This document shows positions 51,915 to 60,105 of a stretch of 64,000 nucleotides of DNA, in pieces (within the stretch, counting starts at the first letter, position 1; the number at the start of each line of letters is the position of its first letter). The stretch comes from VAZQ01 sp963841105. Its GTDB lineage: Bacteria; Pseudomonadota; Alphaproteobacteria; Rhizobiales; Xanthobacteraceae. The notes under the pieces were generated by a model. The model saw only the letters and a list, made by a program, of their open reading frames with translations, had not been told where the DNA came from and did not search any database. A program made the translations under genes and the position numbers. The DNA lies in contig CAWJCB010000006.1 of assembly GCA_963841105.1 (NCBI GenBank), positions 1 through 64,000 on the forward strand, read 5' to 3'.

Positions 51915-54900
51915 ATGCCAATTTCATTTTTTTCCGGGGCGAGCCGAGAGTCCGGCACGCGAGGCGCCGGGGTGACCGCCGTGCTTGGTCCCACCAACAC
52001 CGGAAAAACGCATCTCGCTATCGAGCGCATGCTCGGTCATTCGTCAGGAATTATTGGATTGCCCCTGCGGCTATTGGCGCGCGAGGTCTACAACAAGGTG
52101 GCGGACCGCGTCGGAACGGAGGCGGTGGCGCTCGTCACAGGTGAAGAGAAGGTCAAGCCGCCCAATCCGCGCTTCTGGATCTCCACTGTCGAGGCTATGC
52201 CACGCGACCTCGACGTCGCGTTTCTCGCAATTGACGAGGTACAGCTCGGCGCCGATCTTGATCGCGGGCATGTCTTCACCGATCGCATGCTCAACCGCCG
52301 CGGCCGCGAAGAGACGTTGGTCCTTGGGGCGCAAACCGTCAGGCCGATGATCGAACGGCTGTTGCCTGGCGCGCATGTATTGACGCGCCCACGCTTGTCA
52401 CAACTTTCCTTCGCCGGAGAGAAGAAGATCACACGCCTGCCTCGCCGGTCGGCGGTGGTCGCGTTCTCTGCCGAGGAAGTCTATTCCATCGCCGAGCTGA
52501 TACGCCGTCAGCGGGGCGGAGCCGCGGTCGTTCTGGGGGCACTTTCGCCGCGCACGCGCAATGCTCAGGTTGAACTCTATCAGTCCGGCGACGTCGAATA
52601 CCTCGTCGCGACCGACGCAATTGGAATGGGCCTCAACCTCGACGTCGACCACGTCGCGTTCGCGTCTGACCGAAAGTTCGACGGCTATCAATTCCGTAAG
52701 CTCAATCCAGCGGAGTTGGCCCAGATCGCCGGGCGCGCCGGACGCGCCACGCGCAACGGCACTTTTGGAACTACGGGGCGCTGCCCGCCTTTCGAGACCG
52801 AGCTGGCGCGGGCGCTGGAAAGCCACTCGTTCGAGCCGATCAAGACCCTGCAATGGCGCAATACCGCCCTCGAATTTTCCTCCATTGGCGCACTGCAAGC
52901 CTCGCTGGCACAGACGCCCAAGGAAAGTTGCCTTACCCGTGCGCCAATCGCCGAGGACCTCTTGGTGTTGGAGCACGCCGCACGAGACGACGAGATTCGT
53001 GCGCTTGCCACGTCGCGTGAGGCGGTCAAGCGGCTGTGGGATGTGTGTCAGGTTCCTGACTATCGTAAGATCTCGCCCGCCACTCATGCCGAGCTTGCCA
53101 CCACGCTCTATGGGTTCCTCATGCGGGAGGGAGCGATCCCGATCGATTGGTTTGCCCGGCAGATCGAACAGGCCGACCACAGCGAGGGTGACATCGATAC
53201 CCTTTCAAACCGCATTGCGCATATACGGACCTGGACTTTCGCCGCCAATCGTCCGGATTGGCTTGCCGATCCCGAGCATTGGCAAGGCGTTACGCGCGCG
53301 GTGGAGGACAAGCTATCGGACGCGCTTCATGAGCGTCTGACGGAGAGGTTCGTCGATCGTCGCACGAGCGTGCTCATGCGCCGGCTGCGCGAGAACACGA
53401 CTTTGGAAACCGAGATCAGCAAAAGCGGCGAGGTCGCGGTGGAAGGCCATGCCCTTGGGCAACTCGATGGCTTCATCTTCACCCCGGACGCCTCCAGCGC
53501 AGGCTCGGATGCGAAGGCGCTGGCCGGCGCTGCGCAGAAGGCGCTGGCCGGCGAGATCGATGCGCGCGCGCTCAGGCTGGCGCAGGCAGCTGACGGTCAG
53601 TTCGTGCTCTCAAGCGACGATACGATCAGGTGGGTTGGTCAGCCGGTTGCCAAGCTGGTGTCGGGCGAGGATCGGCTCAAGCCGCGCCTGCGCATCATCA
53701 GCGATGAACATCTTACCGGCGCGCCGCGGGATGGGGTCCAGGGTCGCCTTGAGCTCTGGCTCAAGTCCCACATTGAGAGGGTTCTGGAGCCGCTATTTCG
53801 GCTCGCGGCAGCTGACGACGTGACCGGAATTGGTCGCGGCATTGCCTATCAGCTCATCGAGGGCGTCGGCGTCCTAGACCGTCAAAGAGTGTCGGAGGAG
53901 ATCAAAGGACTGGAGCAGCCGGCCCGCGCCACGCTTCGCAAATACGGCGTTCGTTTTGGCGCCTATCACATCTATTTGCCGGCCCTGCTCAAGCCTGGTC
54001 CTCGGGCCCTGGCAACTCAGCTCTGGGCGCTCAAGCATGGCTCCGAGGTCAAAGGGCTCGACTCAGTTGCGCGATTGGCGTCGAGCGGACGAACTTCCAT
54101 TGTCGCCGACAAGGAGGTCAGCAGCGAGCTCTACCGCACGGCAGGCTACCGCGTCTGCGGCGCGCGTGCGGTGCGCGTGGACATTCTCGAACGGCTCGCA
54201 GACCTCATTCGCTTGGCTCTGGGGTGGCGCGCCGGCACGGCTGGCGCGCGCCCGCCGGGGGCAGTCGAGGGCTTTGGCTTCACCGTCACCGCCGGTATGA
54301 CCTCGCTAGCCGGCTGTTCAGGCGAAGATTTCGCGTCGGTCCTGCGTTCGCTCGGGTATCGAATGGAAAAACGAGCGGTCGAGCCTCCCGGTGTCTCCGC
54401 GACATCCCTGCCTGATGCCTCGGAACCAGAAGCGCCAGAACCCGCTGGTGCAGGCATCTCACGAAGTGAGAAGCCTTCTTCTTCCGGTCTGGAAGAGGGC
54501 GGAGCCGCAACCGAACTCGTGGCAGAGGAGATCAAGCAAGATGTCACGGCCCCCGATCAGGTTGCGCAGGGCATTTCCGAGCCTCAGCCGGGTTCCCCGA
54601 GAACCGGGGATACCTCACCGCCCCATGCGCCCGATGTAGTTATCGAAGTTGCAGAGGCACCTGCCCTCGCTGCCACGGGGGATGCCGACGGTACGCACGG
54701 AGGCCTGGGTGACGCCCCAACGTCGCACGAAACTACGCTTCCGCAATTCATAGAAGTTTGGCGACCCGGTCGACGAGACCAGCGCCAGCGCCGGCCCCAC
54801 CGCGAGGAGGGGCGCGGGCGCCGGCGGCCCCGTTCGGCAGAAATTGCACCGCCGGGCACGGCGCAGAACAGCTCTCAAGCGGCGGAATCGGCGGGAGCTG

Positions 54901-55301
54901 AGGGCGAGTTGTCCTCCGCGACAGCGCCGGTAGCACCTGCGGCTCGCCCTGGGCCAGACGATCGTGAGGAAGGCCGCCCCTGGCGTGGAGACCGCCGTCG
55001 ACGGGATCATCGAGAAACTTCGGAGCCTGGACGGTCGTCTCGACCTGGGCGGCCCGATCGTCCCAAACCTGATCACCGCATCGAAGTCGAGGCTGGCGTT
55101 GCACGCCCCTCTTCCGGCGAGCGGCACGTACGTCCGCCGCGTGGCGACCGGCCGGAGAGGGACCCGGCCTTGCGCGCGAAATATATCAAAGGAAGGAGCG
55201 ACCGTGCGCCGGTCGAGAGAAAGCCTGATCCCGATTCACCCTTTGCCAAGCTTGCAAAGCTCAAGGAGCAGCTGGAGGCGAGCACAAAGGAGCCGCGCTG
55301 A
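51915..55301 (+). CDS. SUV3-like ATP-dependent RNA helicase domain protein
   Basis: Large helicase-related protein of 1,128 residues. The N-terminal half resembles mitochondrial SUV3 (degradosome RNA helicase): P-loop GPTNTGKT at 25-32, DEVQLGADLDRGHVFTDRML in place of the classical DExH, GALSPRTRNAQVELYQSGDV, ATDAIGMGLNLDVDHVAFAS and the AQIAGRAGRATRNG arginine motif. The middle carries family-specific helical regions (WVGQPVAKLVSGEDRLKPRL; ATLRKYGVRFGAYHIYLPAL). About 300 C-terminal residues are low complexity, acidic then Arg/Pro-rich, and likely disordered RNA-binding tail. ATG 51915 is used, with a TTG one codon earlier. Followed closely by an S4 RNA-binding gene. Confidence 0.92.
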   Translation: MPISFFSGASRESGTRGAGVTAVLGPTNTGKTHLAIERMLGHSSGIIGLPLRLLAREVYNKVADRVGTEAVALVTGEEKVKPPNPRFWISTVEAMPRDLDVAFLAIDEVQLGADLDRGHVFTDRMLNRRGREETLVLGAQTVRPMIERLLPGAHVLTRPRLSQLSFAGEKKITRLPRRSAVVAFSAEEVYSIAELIRRQRGGAAVVLGALSPRTRNAQVELYQSGDVEYLVATDAIGMGLNLDVDHVAFASDRKFDGYQFRKLNPAELAQIAGRAGRATRNGTFGTTGRCPPFETELARALESHSFEPIKTLQWRNTALEFSSIGALQASLAQTPKESCLTRAPIAEDLLVLEHAARDDEIRALATSREAVKRLWDVCQVPDYRKISPATHAELATTLYGFLMREGAIPIDWFARQIEQADHSEGDIDTLSNRIAHIRTWTFAANRPDWLADPEHWQGVTRAVEDKLSDALHERLTERFVDRRTSVLMRRLRENTTLETEISKSGEVAVEGHALGQLDGFIFTPDASSAGSDAKALAGAAQKALAGEIDARALRLAQAADGQFVLSSDDTIRWVGQPVAKLVSGEDRLKPRLRIISDEHLTGAPRDGVQGRLELWLKSHIERVLEPLFRLAAADDVTGIGRGIAYQLIEGVGVLDRQRVSEEIKGLEQPARATLRKYGVRFGAYHIYLPALLKPGPRALATQLWALKHGSEVKGLDSVARLASSGRTSIVADKEVSSELYRTAGYRVCGARAVRVDILERLADLIRLALGWRAGTAGARPPGAVEGFGFTVTAGMTSLAGCSGEDFASVLRSLGYRMEKRAVEPPGVSATSLPDASEPEAPEPAGAGISRSEKPSSSGLEEGGAATELVAEEIKQDVTAPDQVAQGISEPQPGSPRTGDTSPPHAPDVVIEVAEAPALAATGDADGTHGGLGDAPTSHETTLPQFIEVWRPGRRDQRQRRPHREEGRGRRRPRSAEIAPPGTAQNSSQAAESAGAEGELSSATAPVAPAARPGPDDREEGRPWRGDRRRRDHRETSEPGRSSRPGRPDRPKPDHRIEVEAGVARPSSGERHVRPPRGDRPERDPALRAKYIKGRSDRAPVERKPDPDSPFAKLAKLKEQLEASTKEPR

Positions 55302-55316
55302 GCGCGCATCCCTGCC

Positions 55317-55625
55317 TTGGAGCGTCAGCGTATTGACAAATGGCTATGGAACGCCCGGGTTGTTCGCACGCGTTCGGCGGCGGCTGCGCTGACCGCGTCC
55401 GGGCGCGTTCGGATCAATGGACGACGTATTGATACCCCAAGCCATGCTGTGCGCGCCGGGGATGTCATAACCGTAGCTCTCGACCGCGCAGTTCGCGTGC
55501 TCAAGGTCACGGGTTTTTCCGAACGTCGCGGGTCTGCCGACCAGACGTCGAGATTGTGCGAGGTCCTAAGCCCGCCACAGAATGAACTTCGGGATCACGC
55601 GCCACCACCAGGCACTCCTGAATGA
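55317..55625 (+). CDS. S4-domain RNA-binding protein (Hsp15/HslR-like)
   Basis: Protein of 102 residues with an N-terminal S4 domain: RIDKWLWNARVVRTRSAAAA, LTASGRVRINGRRIDTPSHA and VRAGDVITVALDRAVRVLKV. This is the heat-shock protein 15 type, which binds stalled 50S subunits carrying nascent chains. The start is TTG at 55317 (ERQRIDKWLWN), as no ATG fits. It begins 15 bases after the helicase stop, so an RNA-related pair is co-transcribed. The C-terminal LRDHAPPPGTPE is poorly conserved. Confidence 0.9.
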   Translation: MERQRIDKWLWNARVVRTRSAAAALTASGRVRINGRRIDTPSHAVRAGDVITVALDRAVRVLKVTGFSERRGSADQTSRLCEVLSPPQNELRDHAPPPGTPE

Positions 55626-55759
55626 GGGCACGCTGGCCCTATGCAATCGGCCGTTTTGAGGCTCGCGCCCGAGCAGTGAAGGCGGCACAGAGCTTGCGCA
55701 TGGCAAGTATTGCCTGGTCCTACCGCATCGGCTACTGAGCGCGCGCCCGGAGGTTCACA

Positions 55760-56098
55760 ATGACTTACGTGGTGGTCGAAAGTTGTATCAAGTGCAAATA
55801 CATGGATTGCGTCGAAGTTTGTCCCGTCGACTGCTTTTACGAGGGTGAGAACATGCTCGTTATCCACCCTGACGAATGCATCGATTGCGGAGTTTGCGAG
55901 CCGGAATGCCCTGTAGAAGCCATCAAGCCAGACACCGAGCCAGGGCTGGAGAAATTTCTCAAGCTCAATGCAGATTTTGCGAAGGTCTGGCCGAATATTA
56001 CCTCGAAAAAGGAGCCTCCGGCGGACGCCAAAGAATGGGAGGACGTTTCTGACAAGCTGGGCACGCAATTTTCTTCGAACCCGGGAACCGGGGACTAA
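55760..56098 (+). CDS. fdxA: Ferredoxin FdxA (7Fe/8Fe type)
   Basis: Soluble electron carrier of 112 residues with two cluster-binding motifs: CIKCKYMDCVEVCPVDCF (the first cluster, with the 3Fe-type spacing CxxCxxxxCxxxCP) and CIDCGVCEPECPVEAI (the 4Fe-4S cluster). The starting MTYVVVESCIKCKYMDC is nearly invariant in alphaproteobacteria. It sits in the conserved S4-fdxA-carD order. The 134-base gap upstream has no clear promoter, so it may read through from the S4 gene. Confidence 0.97.
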   Translation: MTYVVVESCIKCKYMDCVEVCPVDCFYEGENMLVIHPDECIDCGVCEPECPVEAIKPDTEPGLEKFLKLNADFAKVWPNITSKKEPPADAKEWEDVSDKLGTQFSSNPGTGD

Positions 56099-56175
56099 GC
56101 GCGTCGATTAACCAATGGTTGCGAAAGTGCAGTCCTGTGTTGCCGGAAACACATTTTTTGCAATGCGACAAGCCT

Positions 56176-56203
56176 TTGATTCCGGCGAAAAATGTGCTAT
56201 ACA
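56176..56203 (+). promoter_or_regulatory. Predicted sigma-70-type promoter upstream of carD
   Basis: TTGATT (56176-56181), 16-base spacer, TATACA (56198-56203). Transcription should begin near 56210, about two bases before a small reading frame and 26 before a terminator-like hairpin; carD begins about 105 bases downstream. Confidence 0.55.
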
Positions 56204-56211
56204 TTTAAAAA

Positions 56212-56289
56212 ATGAGCAAAGAACCATATCCGAGCCGCTCCCCGTCTTGGGAGCGTTATTTTTCGGGTCAATCGAATAACCTCAACTAG
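56212..56289 (+). CDS. Small upstream reading frame in the carD leader (25 aa)
   Basis: ATG to TAG frame encoding 25 residues that begin MSKEPYPSRSPSWERYFSG. The ATG lies almost at the predicted transcription start, so it could be translated as a leaderless message; no Shine-Dalgarno site is visible. It spans a terminator-like hairpin (56236-56263), the geometry expected of a leader peptide in attenuation. No similarity is known to me. It may be chance. Confidence 0.3.
   Translation: MSKEPYPSRSPSWERYFSGQSNNLN
56236..56263 (+). terminator. Intrinsic terminator/attenuator-like hairpin before carD
   Basis: CGCTCCC pairs perfectly with GGGAGCG (seven base pairs, loop CGTCTT) and is followed by TTATTTTT. 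It could end fdxA transcription, or, because a promoter lies between fdxA and this hairpin, regulate carD by premature termination. Confidence 0.65.
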
Positions 56290-56315
56290 GGACGTGAGAA
56301 CCACGCTAAGCAGCC

Positions 56316-57167
56316 GTGGCTGGAAAAACGCGCCATCAGTCTAAGAAGACCACCGCCGTAGCTAGGCGGGCCAAAAAGGCTTCGGCCGGCAGCCGCCGGC
56401 GGACATCCCAGGCTCCTCGCGCGGCGACGCGACAGGGAGCGCCCGTGGCCAGGACACTTGTCAAGCCACCTGTCAAGCCACCTGTCAAGACACTTGCCAA
56501 ACCACTCGTCAAGACACCTGTCCGGGCGCGTAAGCCGGACGAAGGAGCGCCCTCCGGAATGATGACGAAGAAGGCCACCCATCAACGACAAGGCTTCAAG
56601 ACAAGCGAGTTCATCGTCTACCCTTCCCATGGGGTAGGCCAGATCGTTGCCATCGAGGAGCAGGAGGTCGCCGGCGCCAAGCTCGAACTGTTCGTCATCA
56701 ATTTCGTCAAGGACAAAATGACGCTGCGCGTCCCTACCGCAAAGATTGCCTCGGTCGGGATGCGCAAGCTGGCGGAAGGGCCGCTTGTCAGGCGAGCCCT
56801 TGAAACGCTCAAGGGTCGCGCCCGCATCAAGCGCACCATGTGGTCGCGCCGTGCGCAGGAATATGAAGCCAAGATCAATTCCGGCGACATCGTCGCAATT
56901 GCCGAAGTGGTCCGCGATCTCTTCCGGTCCGATACGCAACCGGAGCAGTCATATTCGGAGCGACAACTCTACGAGGCCGCGCTCGACCGCCTGGCCCGGG
57001 AAATTTCGGCAGTGCAGCGGGTTACGGAGACCGAAGCGATTAAGGAAATCGAGGGGGCCCTTGCCAAAGGCCCTCGCCGCGGTCCCAAGCCGGCCGAAGG
57101 GGAAGCTGACGGCGATGCCGATAGTGAGGACGAAGAGGCGGTGGTGGTAGAGGACGAAGCGGCGTAA
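56316..57167 (+). CDS. carD: CarD-family transcriptional regulator
   Basis: CarD/CdnL-type protein that binds the RNA polymerase beta subunit and promoter DNA to stabilise open complexes, notably at rRNA promoters. The 283 residues have an RNAP-interaction Tudor-like domain (FIVYPSHGVGQIVAIEEQEV, LFVINFVKDKMTLRVPTAKI) and the helical C-terminal domain (WSRRAQEYEAKINSGDIVAI, ERQLYEAALDRLAREISAVQ). The about 95-residue N-terminal extension is Lys/Arg/Pro-rich and contains repeats of K-P/T-P/L-V units (VKPPVKPPVKTLAKPLVK); the tail is acidic. Start is GTG at 56316. A strong intrinsic terminator follows at 57197. Confidence 0.94.
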   Translation: MAGKTRHQSKKTTAVARRAKKASAGSRRRTSQAPRAATRQGAPVARTLVKPPVKPPVKTLAKPLVKTPVRARKPDEGAPSGMMTKKATHQRQGFKTSEFIVYPSHGVGQIVAIEEQEVAGAKLELFVINFVKDKMTLRVPTAKIASVGMRKLAEGPLVRRALETLKGRARIKRTMWSRRAQEYEAKINSGDIVAIAEVVRDLFRSDTQPEQSYSERQLYEAALDRLAREISAVQRVTETEAIKEIEGALAKGPRRGPKPAEGEADGDADSEDEEAVVVEDEAA

Positions 57168-57196
57168 CGTTCCCGCACGAGAACGCTCGAATCGAG

Positions 57197-57224
57197 AGCC
57201 CGGCGCAAACGCCGGGCTTTTTGC
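57197..57224 (+). terminator. Intrinsic terminator of carD
   Basis: AGCCCGGCG pairs with CGCCGGGCT around CAAA, followed by TTTTTGC; 30 bases after the carD stop. Confidence 0.85.
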
Positions 57225-57365
57225 TGACGCGACATGTATTCTAATCGGAAAGTTTGGCTAACCTCCTTGTTGGGTTTAGGAATTCCGGAAAATGTCCCGG
57301 CTAAGTCATAATTAAGCTTGCTTTGGGAAAACATTATTGGACTGAAGTGGGAGGACGAAGGGGGG

Positions 57366-58049
57366 ATGGCGGCAGTGTTCCAGCGCACCGGCGTGGCGAT
57401 GACGGCGGGCTTCTGCGTATTTGCAATGGCGGCGATTGGCGGCTTTGCTGCCGGATTTAACGCACGCACAGGTCTTAGCGCGTTCACCCCCGCCGAAATC
57501 TCGGCGGCAGATAATGTGACCTTGCGGTTTCCCACTGATTGGTCCGAGACGCCGTCGGCGCCGGTAGGGCTCGCGTTTGCATCAGCCGACGCCTCGCTTC
57601 CTCTGTTTGACCCGACGCCCACCTATCCGATCGCGACGGAAACGGCGCTCATGGCCGAAACTACGTCGTCCGTTCCCGTGCAGGCGCCGGAGCCGAAAAT
57701 GCAGGTGGCTGCGCTCACCAAGCCCGCCAATCCGGCACCGCGTCCGGCGCATCGATCAAATGCCGTGCTCAACGAAACCCAGCTCGCCAGCATCAAGAAG
57801 CGGCTCAACCTCAGCCCTGATCAGGAGCGCTATTGGCCGGCAATCGCGGCTGAATTGCGCAAGATGGAATACAAGAAGGACCATAAAACAGGCACCCAGA
57901 CCGCTGCAGTCGATATGAGCAAGGTGAACGTCGAGGGCCTCAAGTCCGCCGGGTTCCCGCTGGTCATGAGCTTCAGCGATGACCAGCGGCGCGAGCTCCA
58001 ATCTCTCGCGCACCTTCTTGGATTGGAAAGCGTGCTGTCGACCTTCTGA
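57366..58049 (+). CDS. Conserved hypothetical exported/anchored protein (227 aa)
   Basis: Protein with an N-terminal membrane anchor (VAMTAGFCVFAMAAIGGFAAGF), a Pro/Ala/Ser-rich linker (about residues 40-135) and a conserved C-terminal helical domain: ETQLASIKKRLNLSPDQERY, WPAIAAELRKMEYKKDHKTG and SFSDDQRRELQSLAHLLGLE. The LSPDQERYWPAI and SDDQRRELQ patterns recall the LTxxQ motif of Spy/CpxP-type periplasmic proteins, but the family assignment is only tentative. I recall similar proteins downstream of carD in Bradyrhizobium relatives. Start at ATG 57366 after GGGGG. Followed by an intrinsic terminator. Confidence 0.75.
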   Translation: MAAVFQRTGVAMTAGFCVFAMAAIGGFAAGFNARTGLSAFTPAEISAADNVTLRFPTDWSETPSAPVGLAFASADASLPLFDPTPTYPIATETALMAETTSSVPVQAPEPKMQVAALTKPANPAPRPAHRSNAVLNETQLASIKKRLNLSPDQERYWPAIAAELRKMEYKKDHKTGTQTAAVDMSKVNVEGLKSAGFPLVMSFSDDQRRELQSLAHLLGLESVLSTF

Positions 58050-58072
58050 TTTGCTGTGGTGTGCCCCAACTG

Positions 58073-58100
58073 AAGCCCGGCCCTTGCGCCGGGCTTTTTG
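58073..58100 (+). terminator. Intrinsic terminator
   Basis: AAGCCCGGC and GCCGGGCTT pair around CCTTGC... with TTTTTG after it; 23 bases downstream of the hypothetical gene's stop at 58049. Confidence 0.85.
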
Positions 58101-58177
58101 TTGCGCGGGTAGCGCGCTCGTCAAGAGCGAGATATGTTTTTTGCGCGAGGGACCCACTCAATGAAACAGCGCCGCTC

Positions 58178-58411
58178 ATGTCATCGCTGATGCTCCGGCG
58201 TGTTGGCCGACTGATGGCAATGATGCTCGTGACGCAGGGTGGAGTGGCGTCAACGAGCGTAGCCGAACCTGCGGAAGGCTCGGCAAATCGAATCCAGGCC
58301 GAGGTAACTCGCACTGCCAAGGAACGGCTCGGCGGCAAGGCCAGCGATGAGCAGCGCGTGGACAACTGTAAGGTGCCGGTTCAACCTACGCGGCGCCAAG
58401 CCGCGTCCTGA
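58178..58411 (+). CDS. Small exported hypothetical protein (77 aa)
   Basis: Starts MSSLMLRRVGRLMAMMLVTQ, a signal-peptide-like sequence, and ends with a conserved-looking segment KERLGGKASDEQRVDNCKVP. I recall the GGKASDEQRVDNCKVP motif in many small Bradyrhizobium proteins of unknown function. Single cysteine. It lies between a terminator and the UbiD-family gene. Length and motif support a real gene; function unknown. Confidence 0.65.
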   Translation: MSSLMLRRVGRLMAMMLVTQGGVASTSVAEPAEGSANRIQAEVTRTAKERLGGKASDEQRVDNCKVPVQPTRRQAAS

Positions 58412-58500
58412 CTGCAAAGATGAGATGAGCACGGGAGCGAAGCGATGAACTAGCGATAAACTCTAAAGTACGTTACGGCGAGGGACGAGTGGAGACCGTG

Positions 58501-60069
58501 ATGGATATGAACGTCACAACCAGCGGCGCGACGCCCGAGCGGCGGCCCGCGGAACCCGAGACGAAAAGGCCGGCGCGGGGGGCCAACAGCAGCGACCTCG
58601 ACGCGTGGCTGGAGAAGGTCGAGTCGTTGGGCGAGCTCAAGCGCGTCACCGCTGAGGTCGATCCCGATCTTGAAGCTGCCACCATCACCTATCTCGTTGG
58701 AAGCGAGCGCAGCCCCGCGCTGTTGTTCGAGAACATCAAAGGGCACCCCGGTCATCGCGCCCTGTACAACATGATCGGCTGCAACTTGTCGCGCTTTTGC
58801 CTGATGATCGGCGAGCAGCCGGTAGATCATCCGCTCAAAGCCGTGCAAATTCTTCAGCGCAAGCTCGGCCGGAAAATCCCGCCGCGGGAGGTTCCTCCCG
58901 AGCATGCCATCTGCAACCAGAACATCGTCGAAGGCGATGAGATCGACATCCGCATTTTTCCAGCGCAGCGCATGTGGCCGCTCGACGGCGGGATGTATCT
59001 CGGGACCGGCGATGCAGTCGTGACCAAGGACCCGGAGACGGGGCGCATCAACGTCGGCACCTACCGCATGATGATCAAGGGGCCGCGCGAGGTCGGCGTC
59101 TATACCTCGCCGGGTAAGGACGCGACCATCGACCGCGAGAAGTGGTGGAAGATGGGCAAACCGATGCCGATCGCGGCGGCGTACGGCATCGATCCGTTGC
59201 TGTTCCTTGTGGCCGCTACGAGTCTCCCGAAAACCGAATGCGAGTACGACTACTATTCCGGGATCAATGGCGCGCCGATCGAAGTCTTCACCAGCGACCT
59301 AACCGGATTGCCGCTGCCGGCCCGCGCCGAGATCGTGCTCGAGGGCTTTCTCTACCCGGATGAAACGTTTGCCGAAGGGCCCTTCGGCGAGTTCACGGGT
59401 TACTATGGCCGGCCGAGCGGCGCGACACCCTATATGCGGGTCGAGCGTGTTCGCTACCGCGACAATCCAACCTTGACCTGCGCGCTCATGGCTGATGGGC
59501 CGGCAAACGAAGCCGGGCTGTTCTGGGCGGCGTTGCGCTCGGCCGGCATCTGGGCCGATTTGCAGAAGCTCGGTATCCCAGGGATTGCGGGGGTCTGGTC
59601 CATACCGGAAGCCGCCGGCTGGGGAATCACTGTGGTGTCCCTCAAGCAGATGTATGCCGGGCACGCGGCGCAGGTGATGGCGCTCGCGGCGCAGTGCACC
59701 GCGGGAGCCTATTTCGGCAAATACGTCATCGTGGTCGACGACGACATCGATCCGACCAATATTCATCAGGTGTTGTGGGCGATGGCGACCCGCTCGCGCC
59801 CTGCGCAGTCCATCGATATCCTGCGCGAAACCTGGAGCACCTACCTCGATCCCAGTCTCAACCCGCCGGAGATCAGGCCGTGGGGCTCGAAATGCCTGAT
59901 CAATGCATGCATGGATTATCGGTTCATCAAGTCATTTTCCAAACGCACCAAATTGTCCAAGGACACTTATGAGAATGTCGTGAGGAGGTGGGGGGAGCTG
60001 GGCATGAGCGGAGCCCCGCCTGTGATTTCTGTCTTCGAGGACGCAAAAGGCGCGCATGATGTCACGTGA
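58501..60069 (+). CDS. UbiD-family (de)carboxylase
   Basis: Prenylated-FMN-dependent decarboxylase of about 522 residues acting on an aromatic or unsaturated acid. Family landmarks: LYNMIGCNLSRFCLMIGEQP, NVGTYRMMIKGPREVGVYTS (prFMN/metal site), ECEYDYYSGINGAPIEVF, the catalytic Glu region FAEGPFGEFTGYYGRP and IVVDDDIDPTNIHQVLWAMA. Ends in a family-type C-terminal KCLINACMDYRFIKSFSKR. The ATG at 58501 is chosen; GTG starts lie nine and twelve bases upstream. The specific substrate is unknown: similarity to ubiquinone UbiD itself is only at family level, and no ubiX flavin prenyltransferase is seen in this window. Confidence 0.92.
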   Translation: MDMNVTTSGATPERRPAEPETKRPARGANSSDLDAWLEKVESLGELKRVTAEVDPDLEAATITYLVGSERSPALLFENIKGHPGHRALYNMIGCNLSRFCLMIGEQPVDHPLKAVQILQRKLGRKIPPREVPPEHAICNQNIVEGDEIDIRIFPAQRMWPLDGGMYLGTGDAVVTKDPETGRINVGTYRMMIKGPREVGVYTSPGKDATIDREKWWKMGKPMPIAAAYGIDPLLFLVAATSLPKTECEYDYYSGINGAPIEVFTSDLTGLPLPARAEIVLEGFLYPDETFAEGPFGEFTGYYGRPSGATPYMRVERVRYRDNPTLTCALMADGPANEAGLFWAALRSAGIWADLQKLGIPGIAGVWSIPEAAGWGITVVSLKQMYAGHAAQVMALAAQCTAGAYFGKYVIVVDDDIDPTNIHQVLWAMATRSRPAQSIDILRETWSTYLDPSLNPPEIRPWGSKCLINACMDYRFIKSFSKRTKLSKDTYENVVRRWGELGMSGAPPVISVFEDAKGAHDVT

Positions 60070-60105
60070 TGCCCACGCGGCTGCACGTGGAGCGCCTTAA
60101 CCCGC

